From assembly GCA_022844275.1 (NCBI GenBank), contig JALHMB010000009.1:62001-126000 (forward strand): DNA of 64,000 bases, given 5' to 3'. A program made the position numbers and the translations under genes. How positions within the stretch are numbered: the first letter of the stretch is position 1; each line of letters opens with the position of its first letter. This document shows, in pieces, positions 35,372 to 44,291 of the stretch. This stretch comes from Hyphomicrobiaceae bacterium (lineage in GTDB: Bacteria > Pseudomonadota > Alphaproteobacteria > Rhizobiales > Hyphomicrobiaceae). Under the pieces are notes generated by a model, which ran no database searches, was not told where the DNA came from, and was given only the letters and a program-made list of their open reading frames with translations.

Positions 35372-35508
35372 TTGATGTCTCCGTGATTATTTCGATCTGG
35401 CTTTAGCGTGTGCACGGTATCGGCGCTCATTGCGCAATCCATGCTCCGCGATCGTGCATGCCCCACCTCGGACCCTGTCGGTCCGAATACGTCGCGAGGT
35501 TCGTGCCC

Positions 35509-36063
35509 TCACCGCATCCAAGGTGGCCCCATACCGTGACCTGGGCCATGACCCATTCCGCGGCCCATGCCGGGACCACCAGCCATGCCATGGCGCGAGC
35601 TGGGGCCATGACCAGCGGCAGCGAGTCCAGGGAGCACGTCGCGCGCTTTCGCCTTCTGGGCATCATCGAGCTGGGCGAGGAGCGTCTCCGCTGCTGCCGA
35701 TACTGTCTTGGAGTTCTGCTGGCGCTTCTCCTGCATCTGGGTGATGAAGGCCTGGCGCTCTTCCGCATCCATCTTGAGAATGGTGTCGGGGCTGATCTTC
35801 TCGCGCTGCCCGCGTGCCGCTGTTGCAGCCGTCGTTACAACCTTGGCGTAGGCCTCCCACGCCGCTTCCTGCTCAGGTTTAATGCCGATCTCGGTCTTGG
35901 CAGTCGCGAGCTGCGCAGTCGGGTCGCCGAAGGTGCCCTGCATGTGGCCCATCATCGGTCCCATGCGATGCCCCTTCATCATGCCGGGGCCCATGCCCAT
36001 GCGGCCCGGGCCGAACCCCGGCCCCTGCTGGGCGAAGGCATAGGTCGCAAGAGCGCCTAGGGC
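35509..36063 (-). pseudogene. LTXXQ/Spy-like Met-rich protein, 5' end cut by an IS3-like end
   Basis: The readable part begins in the last residues of a signal peptide (ALGALATYAFAQQGPGFGPG), runs through a Met/His-rich section, and then the Spy-like helical domain (AQLATAKTEIGIKPEQEAAWEAY, ILKMDAEERQAFITQMQEKR), ending in a Met/Gly/His tail. The frame continues upstream to 36234, but from 36064 outward the DNA is an insertion-sequence end and then the 3' end of the MaoC gene. So the native start and about 20 signal residues are gone. Expression would need a new start. Confidence 0.65.
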
Positions 36064-36115
36064 TGACCTGCTCCCCGAAAGTTGGACCGTCTGAGGCTGG
36101 AATTTTCCACTAGGG
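36064..36115 (+). mobile_element. short IS3-family-like terminal fragment
   Basis: Begins TGACCTGCTCCCCGAAAGTT, followed by GGACCG, the form of IS3-group terminal repeats (TGA-x-CTG-x-CCC ... TTGGAC). Only about 50 bases remain. It marks the boundary between the metal region and the fatty-acid-like cluster. The right limit is uncertain. Confidence 0.45.
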
Positions 36116-36142
36116 TCCCTAAGGTGGGGCACGAGCGGTGCG

Positions 36143-37219
36143 TCAGTCGCCGCTACCCTGGCAACGTCGTTCGAGCAGAAGCTGCGGATTGAACGAGACG
36201 ACACGCCGACCGCGGGCGTCAGCACCCTCCGCACCGCAGACCAGCAGCCCCCATCCGCCGTGCGACGGCAAGTCGATCTTGCGCTCTGCCCAACTCAGGA
36301 AATGGACAACGTCGCCGGACTGCGCGCGCCTGTGCCAGCGCAGGTGCTTCACGCCGATGGCGGGCCCGAGCAACGGCACGGGAGTGCCCGCGCGCCCAAG
36401 CCTCTGGGTTTGGCTCTGATAGTAGGCGACGATACGCTGCATCCATGCGGCGTTGAGATGCCACGCGTTCACCTGTATCGAATGATCTCCCGTCCTCGAG
36501 GCCATCGAACCGGTCAACGCAGCGAACTCCGCGATATTCCGATCCGTGAACGTGTATGTTTCCAGATCGATCTCGTCGCCTACCTCAACCTGCTCGAAGA
36601 AGCTAATACCACTCACCCGCCGCCGCGGACGAAGCGGCGTGATGCGCGCACCCCAGTTGACCGACGGGCAGGGACCACTGTTCGACGACGGTTCACCGAC
36701 GCGTCTTTCAAACGCGTGGTCCGCTTTCAAGTTCATCACGACGCTGCCCATCTCGTTGATGACTTCGTAGCGGATCGATGTCTGCCCGAGGTGCGCACTG
36801 TGCGGGCACGGCATTCGATGAGTGACGACAGCCTTTAGCTGCAAGGTTTCGTTGGCGCGCACCGGCGCCAGCCATCTGATGTCGGTGATGACAGGACGAC
36901 CACGGTGGCGGCAGTGCGCGAGGAGGTCCGCATGCGCGCGCGCCCACAGCGCCGCGCAGGAGTGCCAGCCTGATGCGGCAAGTCCTCCGAGCAGCGTGCT
37001 CTTCGCCGCTTCGTCGTCGATATGAGCCGGCTGAGGATCGTAGATACCGGCAAACGTGACGATCTCGTTGCGGCTGAATGTCATGTCCGGCAGCGGGATC
37101 ACGCACCCGACGTACAGGTCTTCCCAAGCGAGTTTCTGCGCCCTCTGAGGCGCGATCACCCCACCGCACCTCAGGATCCCCAGGGGTAGTCTCATGTTTC
37201 TAACGAGAGGCGCAGTCAT
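36143..37219 (-). CDS. double-hotdog MaoC-like dehydratase
   Basis: 358 residues with two MaoC/hotdog halves: N-terminal (WEDLYVGCVIPLPDMTFSRNEIVTFAGIYDPQPAHID, then ASGWHSCAALWAR) and C-terminal (FFEQVEVGDEIDLETYTFTDRNIAEFAAL, then NAWHLNAAWMQ). The first half keeps the D-P-Q-P-x-H-x-D catalytic pattern; the second has ALTGSMASRTGDHSIQVN, close to the D...H site. It hydrates or dehydrates an enoyl/3-hydroxyacyl thioester. The start overlaps the KS stop (ATGA): last gene of the eight-gene operon, in the place where lpxXL sits in related loci. Confidence 0.85.
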   Translation of the reverse strand: MTAPLVRNMRLPLGILRCGGVIAPQRAQKLAWEDLYVGCVIPLPDMTFSRNEIVTFAGIYDPQPAHIDDEAAKSTLLGGLAASGWHSCAALWARAHADLLAHCRHRGRPVITDIRWLAPVRANETLQLKAVVTHRMPCPHSAHLGQTSIRYEVINEMGSVVMNLKADHAFERRVGEPSSNSGPCPSVNWGARITPLRPRRRVSGISFFEQVEVGDEIDLETYTFTDRNIAEFAALTGSMASRTGDHSIQVNAWHLNAAWMQRIVAYYQSQTQRLGRAGTPVPLLGPAIGVKHLRWHRRAQSGDVVHFLSWAERKIDLPSHGGWGLLVCGAEGADARGRRVVSFNPQLLLERRCQGSGD

Positions 37220-38499
37220 GTGGGTTCCGCTCCCAGGACGAGGCAGACGTTCTGGCCGCCGAAGCCGAACGAGTTGGAGAGCACTGTGCGAATCTGAGCG
37301 TCGCGACCCGTGTTCGCCACCACATCGAGCGGAATGTCCGGGTCCGGCACATCGTAGTTGATCGTCGGCGGCAGGAAGCCCATCTCCAGGCTGAGAAGGG
37401 AGAACACCGCTTCAATCGCACCGGCGGCCGAGAGCGTGTGCCCGATCATCGATTTGTTGGAGCTGACTGGTGTTGTTGCAATCCGGGCACCCAGCACGGC
37501 AGCCAGCGAGAGATACTCCATTCTGTCGTTCTCGGGCGTCGAGGTGCCATGCGCGTTGACGTAGTCGATTTCGCCGGGATCCGTGCCGGCGTCGGCAAGC
37601 GCACTGCGGATTGCCCCGATGATGGCTGATCCGTCCGGCTTCGACCGTGTGCGATGGTAATCGTCAGCCTTCTCGCCGCAGCCCTTCACGACCCCCAGAA
37701 TGCGTGCGCCCCTCGCGCGAGCAGCCTCATAGGACTCGAGCACCAGCGCACCGGCGCCCTCCGCCATGATGAATCCGCCGCGGTCCTTTGAGAACGGCTT
37801 CATCGCCTTCTCGGGCGGATCGTTCTGAGTCGAGAGAGCGGAGAGAAGCGAAAAGCGGACCAGCGTCTCGATGTTGACCGTGCCGTCCGTGCCGACGCAA
37901 AGAGCGGCATCCGTATCGCCGCGCCGGATGGCTTCCACGCCGAGCTGAATGGCTGAAGCGCCCGATGCACAAGCTGTCGACACCGACACTGGCATTCCCT
38001 GCGTGCCGAAACGCTCGGAAAGACGGTCAGCGACGCTTGCGAACTGAAACTCGGGGAAGGCACTCTCGAGCCTCCCAAGACGTGCCGCCGCGAGCAAGCG
38101 GCGATAGCCTCTCGCATCGTCTGCGGAGGGGGCGGCATAGAGTTGGCGCCGCTGCGGCCATTCGATCTCGGCTGGCGGCGTTGCGAGGAACAGCGCCCCC
38201 GGAAAGGCAGAGGGGGTTCCGATGCCGGCTTCTAGAATGGCCTCCGACGCTGCTTCCGTTGCCATCGCCACGCACAGAGCGGGCGCTGAGTACGGCTCCA
38301 CACCAAGACCATCGACCGTGCCCGCAACAGTCGTCTTCAAGCCATGACACGAAAAGCGGCTGATGCGCGTCAGGCCGGACCGTCCAGCGGTCAGCGCCCG
38401 CCAGTTCGAAGTGCGGCCCGCACCCAAGGCCGTAACAACGCCCCTTCCGGTCACGACGACCACGGGCCGACCCTTCGCGTCCAAATAGGTCGCGCTCAT
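37216..38499 (-). CDS. 3-oxoacyl-ACP synthase, KAS II type (KS-alpha copy 1)
   Basis: 427 residues from ATG 38499 with GGAGGAG upstream. Complete thiolase-fold condensing enzyme: catalytic Cys177 in VSTACASGASAIQ, His317 in YVNAHGTSTPENDRM, His354 in SSNKSMIGHTLSAAGA, and the GFGGQNVCLVLG end. It would extend an acyl-ACP by a malonyl-ACP unit. Resembles the rhizobial FabF1XL of very-long-chain fatty-acid synthesis. Start and stop overlap both neighbours by four bases (ATGA). A second, diverged copy is at 40.8-42.1 kb. Confidence 0.92.
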   Translation of the reverse strand: MSATYLDAKGRPVVVVTGRGVVTALGAGRTSNWRALTAGRSGLTRISRFSCHGLKTTVAGTVDGLGVEPYSAPALCVAMATEAASEAILEAGIGTPSAFPGALFLATPPAEIEWPQRRQLYAAPSADDARGYRRLLAAARLGRLESAFPEFQFASVADRLSERFGTQGMPVSVSTACASGASAIQLGVEAIRRGDTDAALCVGTDGTVNIETLVRFSLLSALSTQNDPPEKAMKPFSKDRGGFIMAEGAGALVLESYEAARARGARILGVVKGCGEKADDYHRTRSKPDGSAIIGAIRSALADAGTDPGEIDYVNAHGTSTPENDRMEYLSLAAVLGARIATTPVSSNKSMIGHTLSAAGAIEAVFSLLSLEMGFLPPTINYDVPDPDIPLDVVANTGRDAQIRTVLSNSFGFGGQNVCLVLGAEPT

Positions 38500-39740
38500 A
38501 CAATCTCCTCCAGGAGCGCCACGCCTTCGCCCCGCCAATGGCCGAAGCCGGTCACCAGGATGCGATCAGGCTTGGCCAGGGTGGGGCACTCGATGCCTGC
38601 TGCGTCGAGCGGAGGGTAGAAGGCGCCTTTCGACAGCGCGAGCGCGGCGAGTGCCACGCCAGCAGGGAAGTGCGCCTCGACGCCATGACCGAGGGCGGTT
38701 CCATAGGCGCGGATCGGCGGGCGAATCGATCCCAAAGCATCACTAGTCAGAAGGCCGAGCTCGTCTCCGGTCACAGGCTCAACGCCGCTGGCCCCGCTCA
38801 GCACGGCCAATCCGGCTAGGTCACCAGGCCGAACCAGCCTCGTGATCAGTCTGCTACCGGACGAGGCGGCAGCTCCGAATGTTCGATCGGATCGATCCGA
38901 GAGGACGCCAGTGATACGGGCATGAGGCCGTGCCCCGCGGGCCTCCGCATGATCGCGTGCCTCCAAAACCAGGAATGCGCCGATGCTGCCGGGGACGAAT
39001 CCTCCTCCTTCGTCGCTCCGTTCCCATGTCGCGCGATAGGGGCGCGACCACAGCATGCTGCCGAGCTCGAAGTTGAGAAGCAGATCGTTCCGCTCGGCAT
39101 TGAGCGCGCCCCCTGCGAGAACAACGGCTACCTGCCCGCTCGCCACGCGCCGAACCGCGTTCTCGATTGCCGCGATACCCGCCATCTCCTCGCCCATGAA
39201 TGTGCGCGAAGAGGCCGTGACGTTATGGACGATAGATACATTGCCTGCGAGCAGATTGGAAAGTTGTGCCAGGAAGAGCGTCGGCCTCAACGCACTCGGC
39301 AGAATTTCATTTGCCGGCAAATCCCCTTCGCCGCACGCTTTGGCCAGCTCGAGTATCCGCTCGTCGACCTCCGTATCACGTTCACCACTGCCGGCAGCCA
39401 CGACTAGATGGGTATTGCTTGATAGTGCGGCATCGCCTTTGATCCCCGCATCGTCGAGAGCAAGGCCGGCGGCATAGACTCCGATGTGCTGCCACGCCTC
39501 CATCTGCCTCTGGTCGCTACGCCTGGGGATTTGCCGATTTAGATCGAGCGCCACCATCGGATGGACGGGGTAAGGCGCGAAGCGCGCGGCCTCGATGACT
39601 GGGCTGGGAGCCAGTTGCGTATCGCCCCCGAGCTGTGTCCAGTGCGCCTCCAGCCCTTCGCCGAGCGAACTCAGCAGGCCAATCCCAGTCACCCAGACCT
39701 CGCGACCACCACCGCCATTCGTCATGGGCATCGCTGTCAT
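38496..39740 (-). CDS. KS-like partner without catalytic Cys (KS-beta copy 1)
   Basis: 414 residues. Thiolase fold with WVTGIGLLSSLGEGLEAHW at the start and GALNAERNDLLLNFELG in the middle. Where the active Cys (TACASG) should be, residues about 173-178 read NVTASS, so the nucleophile is Thr or Ser, not Cys. The NAHGT His is also missing, but GHGVEAHFPAGVALAAL keeps a late His. It resembles FabF2XL and the chain-length-factor partner of type II polyketide synthases. It likely forms a dimer with the following KS-alpha and sets chain length. Both ends overlap neighbours by four bases. Confidence 0.85.
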   Translation of the reverse strand: MTAMPMTNGGGGREVWVTGIGLLSSLGEGLEAHWTQLGGDTQLAPSPVIEAARFAPYPVHPMVALDLNRQIPRRSDQRQMEAWQHIGVYAAGLALDDAGIKGDAALSSNTHLVVAAGSGERDTEVDERILELAKACGEGDLPANEILPSALRPTLFLAQLSNLLAGNVSIVHNVTASSRTFMGEEMAGIAAIENAVRRVASGQVAVVLAGGALNAERNDLLLNFELGSMLWSRPYRATWERSDEGGGFVPGSIGAFLVLEARDHAEARGARPHARITGVLSDRSDRTFGAAASSGSRLITRLVRPGDLAGLAVLSGASGVEPVTGDELGLLTSDALGSIRPPIRAYGTALGHGVEAHFPAGVALAALALSKGAFYPPLDAAGIECPTLAKPDRILVTGFGHWRGEGVALLEEIV

Positions 39741-40762
39741 AGCTGCACGACAATCTTTCCAAACACTTGACGATCTTCGAGGCGCTTGAGGGCGTTCGTG
39801 ATCTCCGAAACCGCAATGACACTGTCGATGACGGCGCGCACCTGGCCCTTGGCCATCTTGTCCATCGCGTTACGCATGTTTTCCCTGGTGCAACCGAAGC
39901 TGCCGATCAACCGAAGCTGCTGTTGGAAGAGCAGGAACAGGTTCGTCTGAGCGGAAATCCCGGTCGTTGATCCGCAGGTGACGAGCCGCCCTCCGCGCCT
40001 CAGCGACAGCAGGCTGCCCTGCCAAGTATCGCGTCCCACATGCTCGAAGACGACGTCGACGCCTTTTCCATTTGTCAGTTTGCGCACACGGCTCTCGAAA
40101 CGCTCGCTGCGATAGTTGATGACGTGCTCGGCTCCGAGCGCACGCGCCCTGTCGACCTTCGATTCGTTGCCCACCGTGGTAATGACGCGAGCCCCGGCCG
40201 CCTTAGCGAGCTGAATGGCAGCAGTTCCGATGCCGCTGCCACCGGCATGAATGAGCACGGTCTCACCCTCATGCAGCCTCGCGTTGTCGAAGAGCATGTG
40301 CTCGACGGTTCCGAACGCGATGGGGGCCAGCGCGGCGCTTACGACATCGATGCCATGCGGCGCCGGCACCGCCAGACGGGCTGGGATATTGATTGCTTCA
40401 CGAAAAAAGCCGTCGATGTGGAACCCGTAGATGTTGTTGATCTTTTCGCAATGATTGTCGCGCCCGTCGCGGCAGGCTGCGCATTCTCCACAGGTTTGCG
40501 CACCGTAGAGCGCAACGGTCTGGCCGGGCGCAAGGTCTCGCACGCGCTCGCCGGTTGCGACCACGGTGCCGGCGGCCTCGGCACCCGCGACGATAGGCAG
40601 TGAGCGCTTCGCGAACGCCATGCCGCGCCATCCCCAGACGTCGATGTGATTGAGGGCAACCGCCCCGATCTGAACCTGAACCTCGTCGGGACCGGGATGA
40701 TCCGGCCGAGCGATATCCACGAACTCCAGCGTCCGCTCGGCCGAGACAAGAACCGCCCGCAT
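39737..40762 (-). CDS. zinc-binding/quinone-oxidoreductase-type dehydrogenase (enoyl reductase candidate)
   Basis: 341 residues of the medium-chain dehydrogenase family. GroES-like part with IDVWGWRGM, GAEAAGTVVATGERV, and a structural-zinc Cys cluster CGECAACRDGRDNHCEK; Rossmann part with VLIHAGGSGIGTAAIQLAKAAGARVITT. In the rhizobial acpXL locus a gene of this type (adhXL) sits in the same position. A reasonable role is enoyl-ACP reduction, the last step of each elongation cycle; direct evidence is absent. Twelve bases separate it from the upstream KS gene. Confidence 0.88.
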   Translation of the reverse strand: MRAVLVSAERTLEFVDIARPDHPGPDEVQVQIGAVALNHIDVWGWRGMAFAKRSLPIVAGAEAAGTVVATGERVRDLAPGQTVALYGAQTCGECAACRDGRDNHCEKINNIYGFHIDGFFREAINIPARLAVPAPHGIDVVSAALAPIAFGTVEHMLFDNARLHEGETVLIHAGGSGIGTAAIQLAKAAGARVITTVGNESKVDRARALGAEHVINYRSERFESRVRKLTNGKGVDVVFEHVGRDTWQGSLLSLRRGGRLVTCGSTTGISAQTNLFLLFQQQLRLIGSFGCTRENMRNAMDKMAKGQVRAVIDSVIAVSEITNALKRLEDRQVFGKIVVQL

Positions 40763-40774
40763 CGCGCGCCCTCT

Positions 40775-42085
40775 CTACTGCGGCTCTGCCGCAAACACCG
40801 CGCATACGTTCTGGCCGCCGAATCCGAACGAGTTCGACAGCACGTTGCGCACCTTCCCTTCGCGCTTAACGTTCGGGACAACGTCGAGCTCGATCTCGGG
40901 ATCAGGAACGTCGTGATTGATGGTCGGCGGTAAGGTGCCCGTCCCGATTGTCATAAGGGAGAACACGGCCTCGACCGCTCCCGCGGCGATCAGAGTGTGC
41001 CCGATCATCGATTTGTTCGAGCTGATCGGCGTGCGATCGAGACGGTCGCCAAGCACCGCTCGCAGCGACAGGTGCTCCATTCTGTCATTCTCTGGCGTGC
41101 CGGTGCCATGAGCATTGATGTAGTCGATTTCCTCCGGCTCGACGGCGGCATCATCGAGAGCGTTCTGGACTGCTCCGATCATAGCTGTACCGTCCGGCCT
41201 GGAGCGCGTCCGGTGATAGTCGTCGGCTTTCTCGCCGCAGCCGCTCACGATACCGAGAATGCGTGCGCCACGTGCTCGCGCCACTGAGTAGTTCTCGAGC
41301 ACGAGCGCGCCCGCACCTTCGGCGATGACAAATCCGTTGCGATCGCGTGCGAAAGGTCTCGACGCCTTTTCGGGCGGATCGTTGTGAGTAGAAAGCGCGG
41401 AAAGGAGCGAGAAGCGGATCATCCCTTCCGGATGCACAGTACCGTCGGCGCCTATGCACAGCGCCGATTGCGCGGCGCCGCGCCGGATGGCTTCCATTCC
41501 GAGCTGTATTGACGATGTGCCGGAAGCACAGGCTGTACAGAGTGTGACCGGTTGCCCTTGCGTGCCGAAGCGTACCGCCAGTATCTCAGCGGGGCTTGCA
41601 AACCGAAGGGTGGATCGAAGGTGGCTCCAGCGCCCGCTGCGACCGGCGGTCAGCAGCTGCGAATAGCCAGTCGATCCCGAGCCGTTGTTGACGCCATAGA
41701 GCTGGAGTAGATGTGCCCACTCAAGTTCCGCCGGCGGGGTCGCGACAAAAAGCGGCCCCGGGAATCGGCCCGGCGATCCGATACGCGCTTGCACGATGGC
41801 CTCACTGGCGGCCTCGATCGCCATGGCGACGGATCGCGACACTGATGAAGCTGGCGCGGGAACGATATAGTCGACAGTGCCGGCGACGTTGGACTTGAGG
41901 CCGTCTGTTGGGAAGCGGGTGATGCGGCGCAGGCCCGAGCGCCCCGCGATCAATGCGCGCCAGTTCTCGCTCACTCCCGCACCGAGCGCCGTGATGACGC
42001 CGATGCCGGTTATGGCGACGACGGGCCTTTTCTTGCTATCCCGCAGTTCCTGCCGAGAGAACACCTCATGGATCCTGGGAATCAT
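40775..42085 (-). CDS. 3-oxoacyl-ACP synthase, KAS II type (KS-alpha copy 2)
   Basis: 436 residues. Same layout as copy 1: Cys186 in TLCTACASGTSSIQ, YINAHGTGTPENDRM, SSNKSMIGHTLIAAGA, and a GFGGQNVCAVFA end. It is clearly a paralogue (the TTPP.. VATPPAELEW and TQNDPPEKA-like HNDPPEKASRPFARDR blocks are shared), with an eight-residue longer N-terminus. It corresponds by position to FabF1XL in the acpXL order. Start coupled (ATGA) to the preceding KS-beta. Confidence 0.92.
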   Translation of the reverse strand: MIPRIHEVFSRQELRDSKKRPVVAITGIGVITALGAGVSENWRALIAGRSGLRRITRFPTDGLKSNVAGTVDYIVPAPASSVSRSVAMAIEAASEAIVQARIGSPGRFPGPLFVATPPAELEWAHLLQLYGVNNGSGSTGYSQLLTAGRSGRWSHLRSTLRFASPAEILAVRFGTQGQPVTLCTACASGTSSIQLGMEAIRRGAAQSALCIGADGTVHPEGMIRFSLLSALSTHNDPPEKASRPFARDRNGFVIAEGAGALVLENYSVARARGARILGIVSGCGEKADDYHRTRSRPDGTAMIGAVQNALDDAAVEPEEIDYINAHGTGTPENDRMEHLSLRAVLGDRLDRTPISSNKSMIGHTLIAAGAVEAVFSLMTIGTGTLPPTINHDVPDPEIELDVVPNVKREGKVRNVLSNSFGFGGQNVCAVFAAEPQ

Positions 42086-43293
42086 AGCACGGCCTCTACC
42101 AGTGCCAGGGCTTCGCCGCGCCAGTGTCCGAAGGCAGTGACGAGGGCTCGCTCTGGCGTCTCGTTAATCGTTCGCTCATTTTCCATTGCATCGAAGGCGG
42201 CCAATTGAGTGAGTCCGGAAACGGCGAGCGCAGCCAGTGCCATACCGGCCGGGAAATGAGCCTCGACGCCATGTCCGATCAGCGATCCATAAGCGCGCAC
42301 GACCGGCAAGCACCCGCGAGAGCCGATTTCCTGCAGAAAATTGCGCTCCTCCGTCAGGATCGGCTCGACACCGCTGGCACCGCTGAAAACCGGAAGAGGT
42401 TTGCCCTCCGCTTGCATGGCCAGCGCTTCGCAGAACCCGAGACCCTGCTGCGTGGCCATGCCGGGTGAGCGATCGCATCGATCCGATAGAACACTCGCAA
42501 TGCGCGCATAGGGGCGCGCGCCCCGTGCCTCTGCGTGTTCCCGCCGTTCGAGCACCAGGAAGGCACCCATGCTGCCGGGGCACATGCCGCCGAGCCCAGT
42601 GCGCGCCCACACAGATCGGTGGCCGCCATGCCACAGGGCGCCGTCGATTTCATAACCCAGGAGCAGATCCTCGCGCTCCGCATTGAGCGCGCCCCCGACC
42701 AGGAATAGATCGCGCTCGCCATATCGGATGCGTTGCACAGCGTCCTCGATAGCGGAAACACCGGCCATTTCCTCACCTTTGAACGTGCGTGAGGAGCCGG
42801 TCGTCTTGTGAACGATCGAAATATTGCCGGCCAGCAGGTTCGAGAGCTGCCCTAGGTAGAGTGTCGGGCGCAGCTCCAGCGGCAGTATGGTTGCCAGCGC
42901 CCTTTCCGGGTCCCGATGCTCCGATACGGTCGCCAGGATTCTTGCATCCGTCGCGATGTCTCTCTCGCCGTTGCCGGCGGCCACGCACAGGTCGGTACGG
43001 TCGAGCAGTGCCGCCTGTCCGGCAACGCCCGCGTCCTTAAGTGCGAGGCCCGCCGCATGAACCCCGATCAACTGCCATCGACCCATCTGATTGCGATCGG
43101 TTCGCTTGGGGATCAGCCCGGAAAAATCCACGTCGCAAAGAGGATGCACTACGCATGGCGCAAATCGCTTTTCTTCGATCACAGGCTCGCGGCGATGGTT
43201 GGCAAGAGCGCGCATGTGAGCCTGCCAACCATCCCCAAGCGAGCTGATCAGGCCCAACCCCGTGATCCAGACCTCGTGCTCGCCCAGGGGCAT
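42082..43293 (-). CDS. KS-like partner without catalytic Cys (KS-beta copy 2)
   Basis: 403 residues. Paralogue of the copy at 38.5 kb: WITGLGLISSLGDGWQAHM start, HKTTGSSRTFKGEEMAG where the Cys loop should be (Thr/Gly-Ser-Ser), GGALNAEREDLLLGYEID, and YGSLIGHGVEAHFPAGMALAAL. No Cys nucleophile. Begins one base after the FabZ stop. Position in the operon equals FabF2XL of the rhizobial acpXL cluster. It should pair with KS-alpha copy 2. Confidence 0.85.
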   Translation of the reverse strand: MPLGEHEVWITGLGLISSLGDGWQAHMRALANHRREPVIEEKRFAPCVVHPLCDVDFSGLIPKRTDRNQMGRWQLIGVHAAGLALKDAGVAGQAALLDRTDLCVAAGNGERDIATDARILATVSEHRDPERALATILPLELRPTLYLGQLSNLLAGNISIVHKTTGSSRTFKGEEMAGVSAIEDAVQRIRYGERDLFLVGGALNAEREDLLLGYEIDGALWHGGHRSVWARTGLGGMCPGSMGAFLVLERREHAEARGARPYARIASVLSDRCDRSPGMATQQGLGFCEALAMQAEGKPLPVFSGASGVEPILTEERNFLQEIGSRGCLPVVRAYGSLIGHGVEAHFPAGMALAALAVSGLTQLAAFDAMENERTINETPERALVTAFGHWRGEALALVEAVL

Positions 43294-43758
43294 TCAGAAA
43301 GCCCCTCCACCGGGTTCGAGACGGATGGCCTCGTTGCGCATATGCTGCTCCAATTCGCGTGAGGAAAAGGGCACCATGCGAAAAGTGAGGTGGGCATCGG
43401 CCACCCGCGCGTCGTCTGCATGAATCTCGGCGTGCATCACCGCGTATCCCGAGCCCTCGTGTTCGCGGCGTGCCTTCACGTGAAGCGCGGCGCCAGGGTG
43501 AACAAAAGATCGGAAGTTCGCGTGACGCACATTGGCGAGAAACGGCATCCGGTGACCATCGCCGAGCGCGAATAGCAGATAGCCCGACGCCTGCGCCATC
43601 GCTTCGATGAGAAGCACGCCAGGCATCAGCGGCATCCCGGGAAAATGCCCCTCGAAGACGGGGCTCTTGTCTGGCACCTCGGCATGCACGTCGATGCAAG
43701 CTGCGGTTCTGTCCAGCGATTCGATTGCATCGATCATCTGAAAGAATTCGAGACGCAT
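43294..43758 (-). CDS. fabZ: 3-hydroxyacyl-ACP dehydratase, FabZ-type
   Basis: 154 residues from ATG 43758 (upstream in-frame ATGs lie inside the ACP gene). Hotdog fold with the FabZ signature FEGHFPGMPLMPGVLLIEAMAQASG: His in GHFPG and Glu in the helix. Removes water from 3-hydroxyacyl-ACP. Length equals FabZXL. It starts two bases after the ACP stop and ends one base before KS-beta copy 2, so the ACP, FabZ and KS genes are made together. Confidence 0.9.
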   Translation of the reverse strand: MRLEFFQMIDAIESLDRTAACIDVHAEVPDKSPVFEGHFPGMPLMPGVLLIEAMAQASGYLLFALGDGHRMPFLANVRHANFRSFVHPGAALHVKARREHEGSGYAVMHAEIHADDARVADAHLTFRMVPFSSRELEQHMRNEAIRLEPGGGAF

Positions 43759-43760
43759 GG

Positions 43761-44042
43761 TCAGTCGGCCGGTGCCGACTGGAGTTTCTCGATGTTGCGG
43801 CACAGATTTCGCAGGATGAAAGCATCGCTCGCCGAAACCGCCCCCTCGTTGATCTTCTCCATCCATTCCTCAAGAGGAACCTTGATGTTGAATGTCCGAT
43901 CGATCTCGAATGCGACGTCGAGGAACTGAAGGCTGTCGATTTCGAGATCCTTCATCACGTGACTATCCGGCGTGATCCGTTCGACCGGCACATCGCTGGT
44001 CGTCGCGATAATTCTGGCGACAGTTTCGAAAGTCGAAGCCAT
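43761..44042 (-). CDS. acpXL: AcpXL-type acyl carrier protein
   Basis: 93 residues, longer than the about 78 of housekeeping ACP. The phosphopantetheine serine is Ser37 in LEIDSLQFLD. The extra length and blocks such as IIATTSDVPVERITPDSHVM, IKVPLEEWMEKINEG and FILRNLCRNIEKL match AcpXL, the carrier for very-long-chain (C27-C32) acyl chains of lipid A in rhizobia. First gene of the minus-strand operon; its promoter is shared with the divergent arm in 44043-44291. Confidence 0.9.
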   Translation of the reverse strand: MASTFETVARIIATTSDVPVERITPDSHVMKDLEIDSLQFLDVAFEIDRTFNIKVPLEEWMEKINEGAVSASDAFILRNLCRNIEKLQSAPAD

Positions 44043-44291
44043 AGAGCCTGCTCCTGCTTGGTCCCGTCGTTGAGCCGAGACGCAACGGCAGTCCCTTCCG
44101 GCGCAGCCCGACTACACTCCCGCCCGCCCGGTCACTCTTTGCGCCGTCGCGTTGAGGTCGACAAAGCACAGCTGAAAGGGGGGCGACTTGACTTTGGTTA
44201 GGTGGAACGGTGCGCGCTTGGGATAGGTGTGGCGGCAAGCACAAGCACCGGCGCACCTGCTGCCGCCGCGCGGCCTGCGGAGCGTGACTGG
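44043..44291. promoter_or_regulatory. divergent promoter region of the fatty-acid-like cluster
   Basis: About 250 bases between the AcpXL gene (minus) and the hydratase-ketoreductase gene (plus). It has TTGACT at 44188-44193 as a possible plus-strand -35, without a convincing -10. No clear palindrome seen. Confidence 0.4.

Noticed and set aside
37216-43293. Cluster simply as ordinary housekeeping FAS
   Set aside because: Paired KS with Cys-less partners, an AcpXL-length ACP and FkbH are not part of a housekeeping set.
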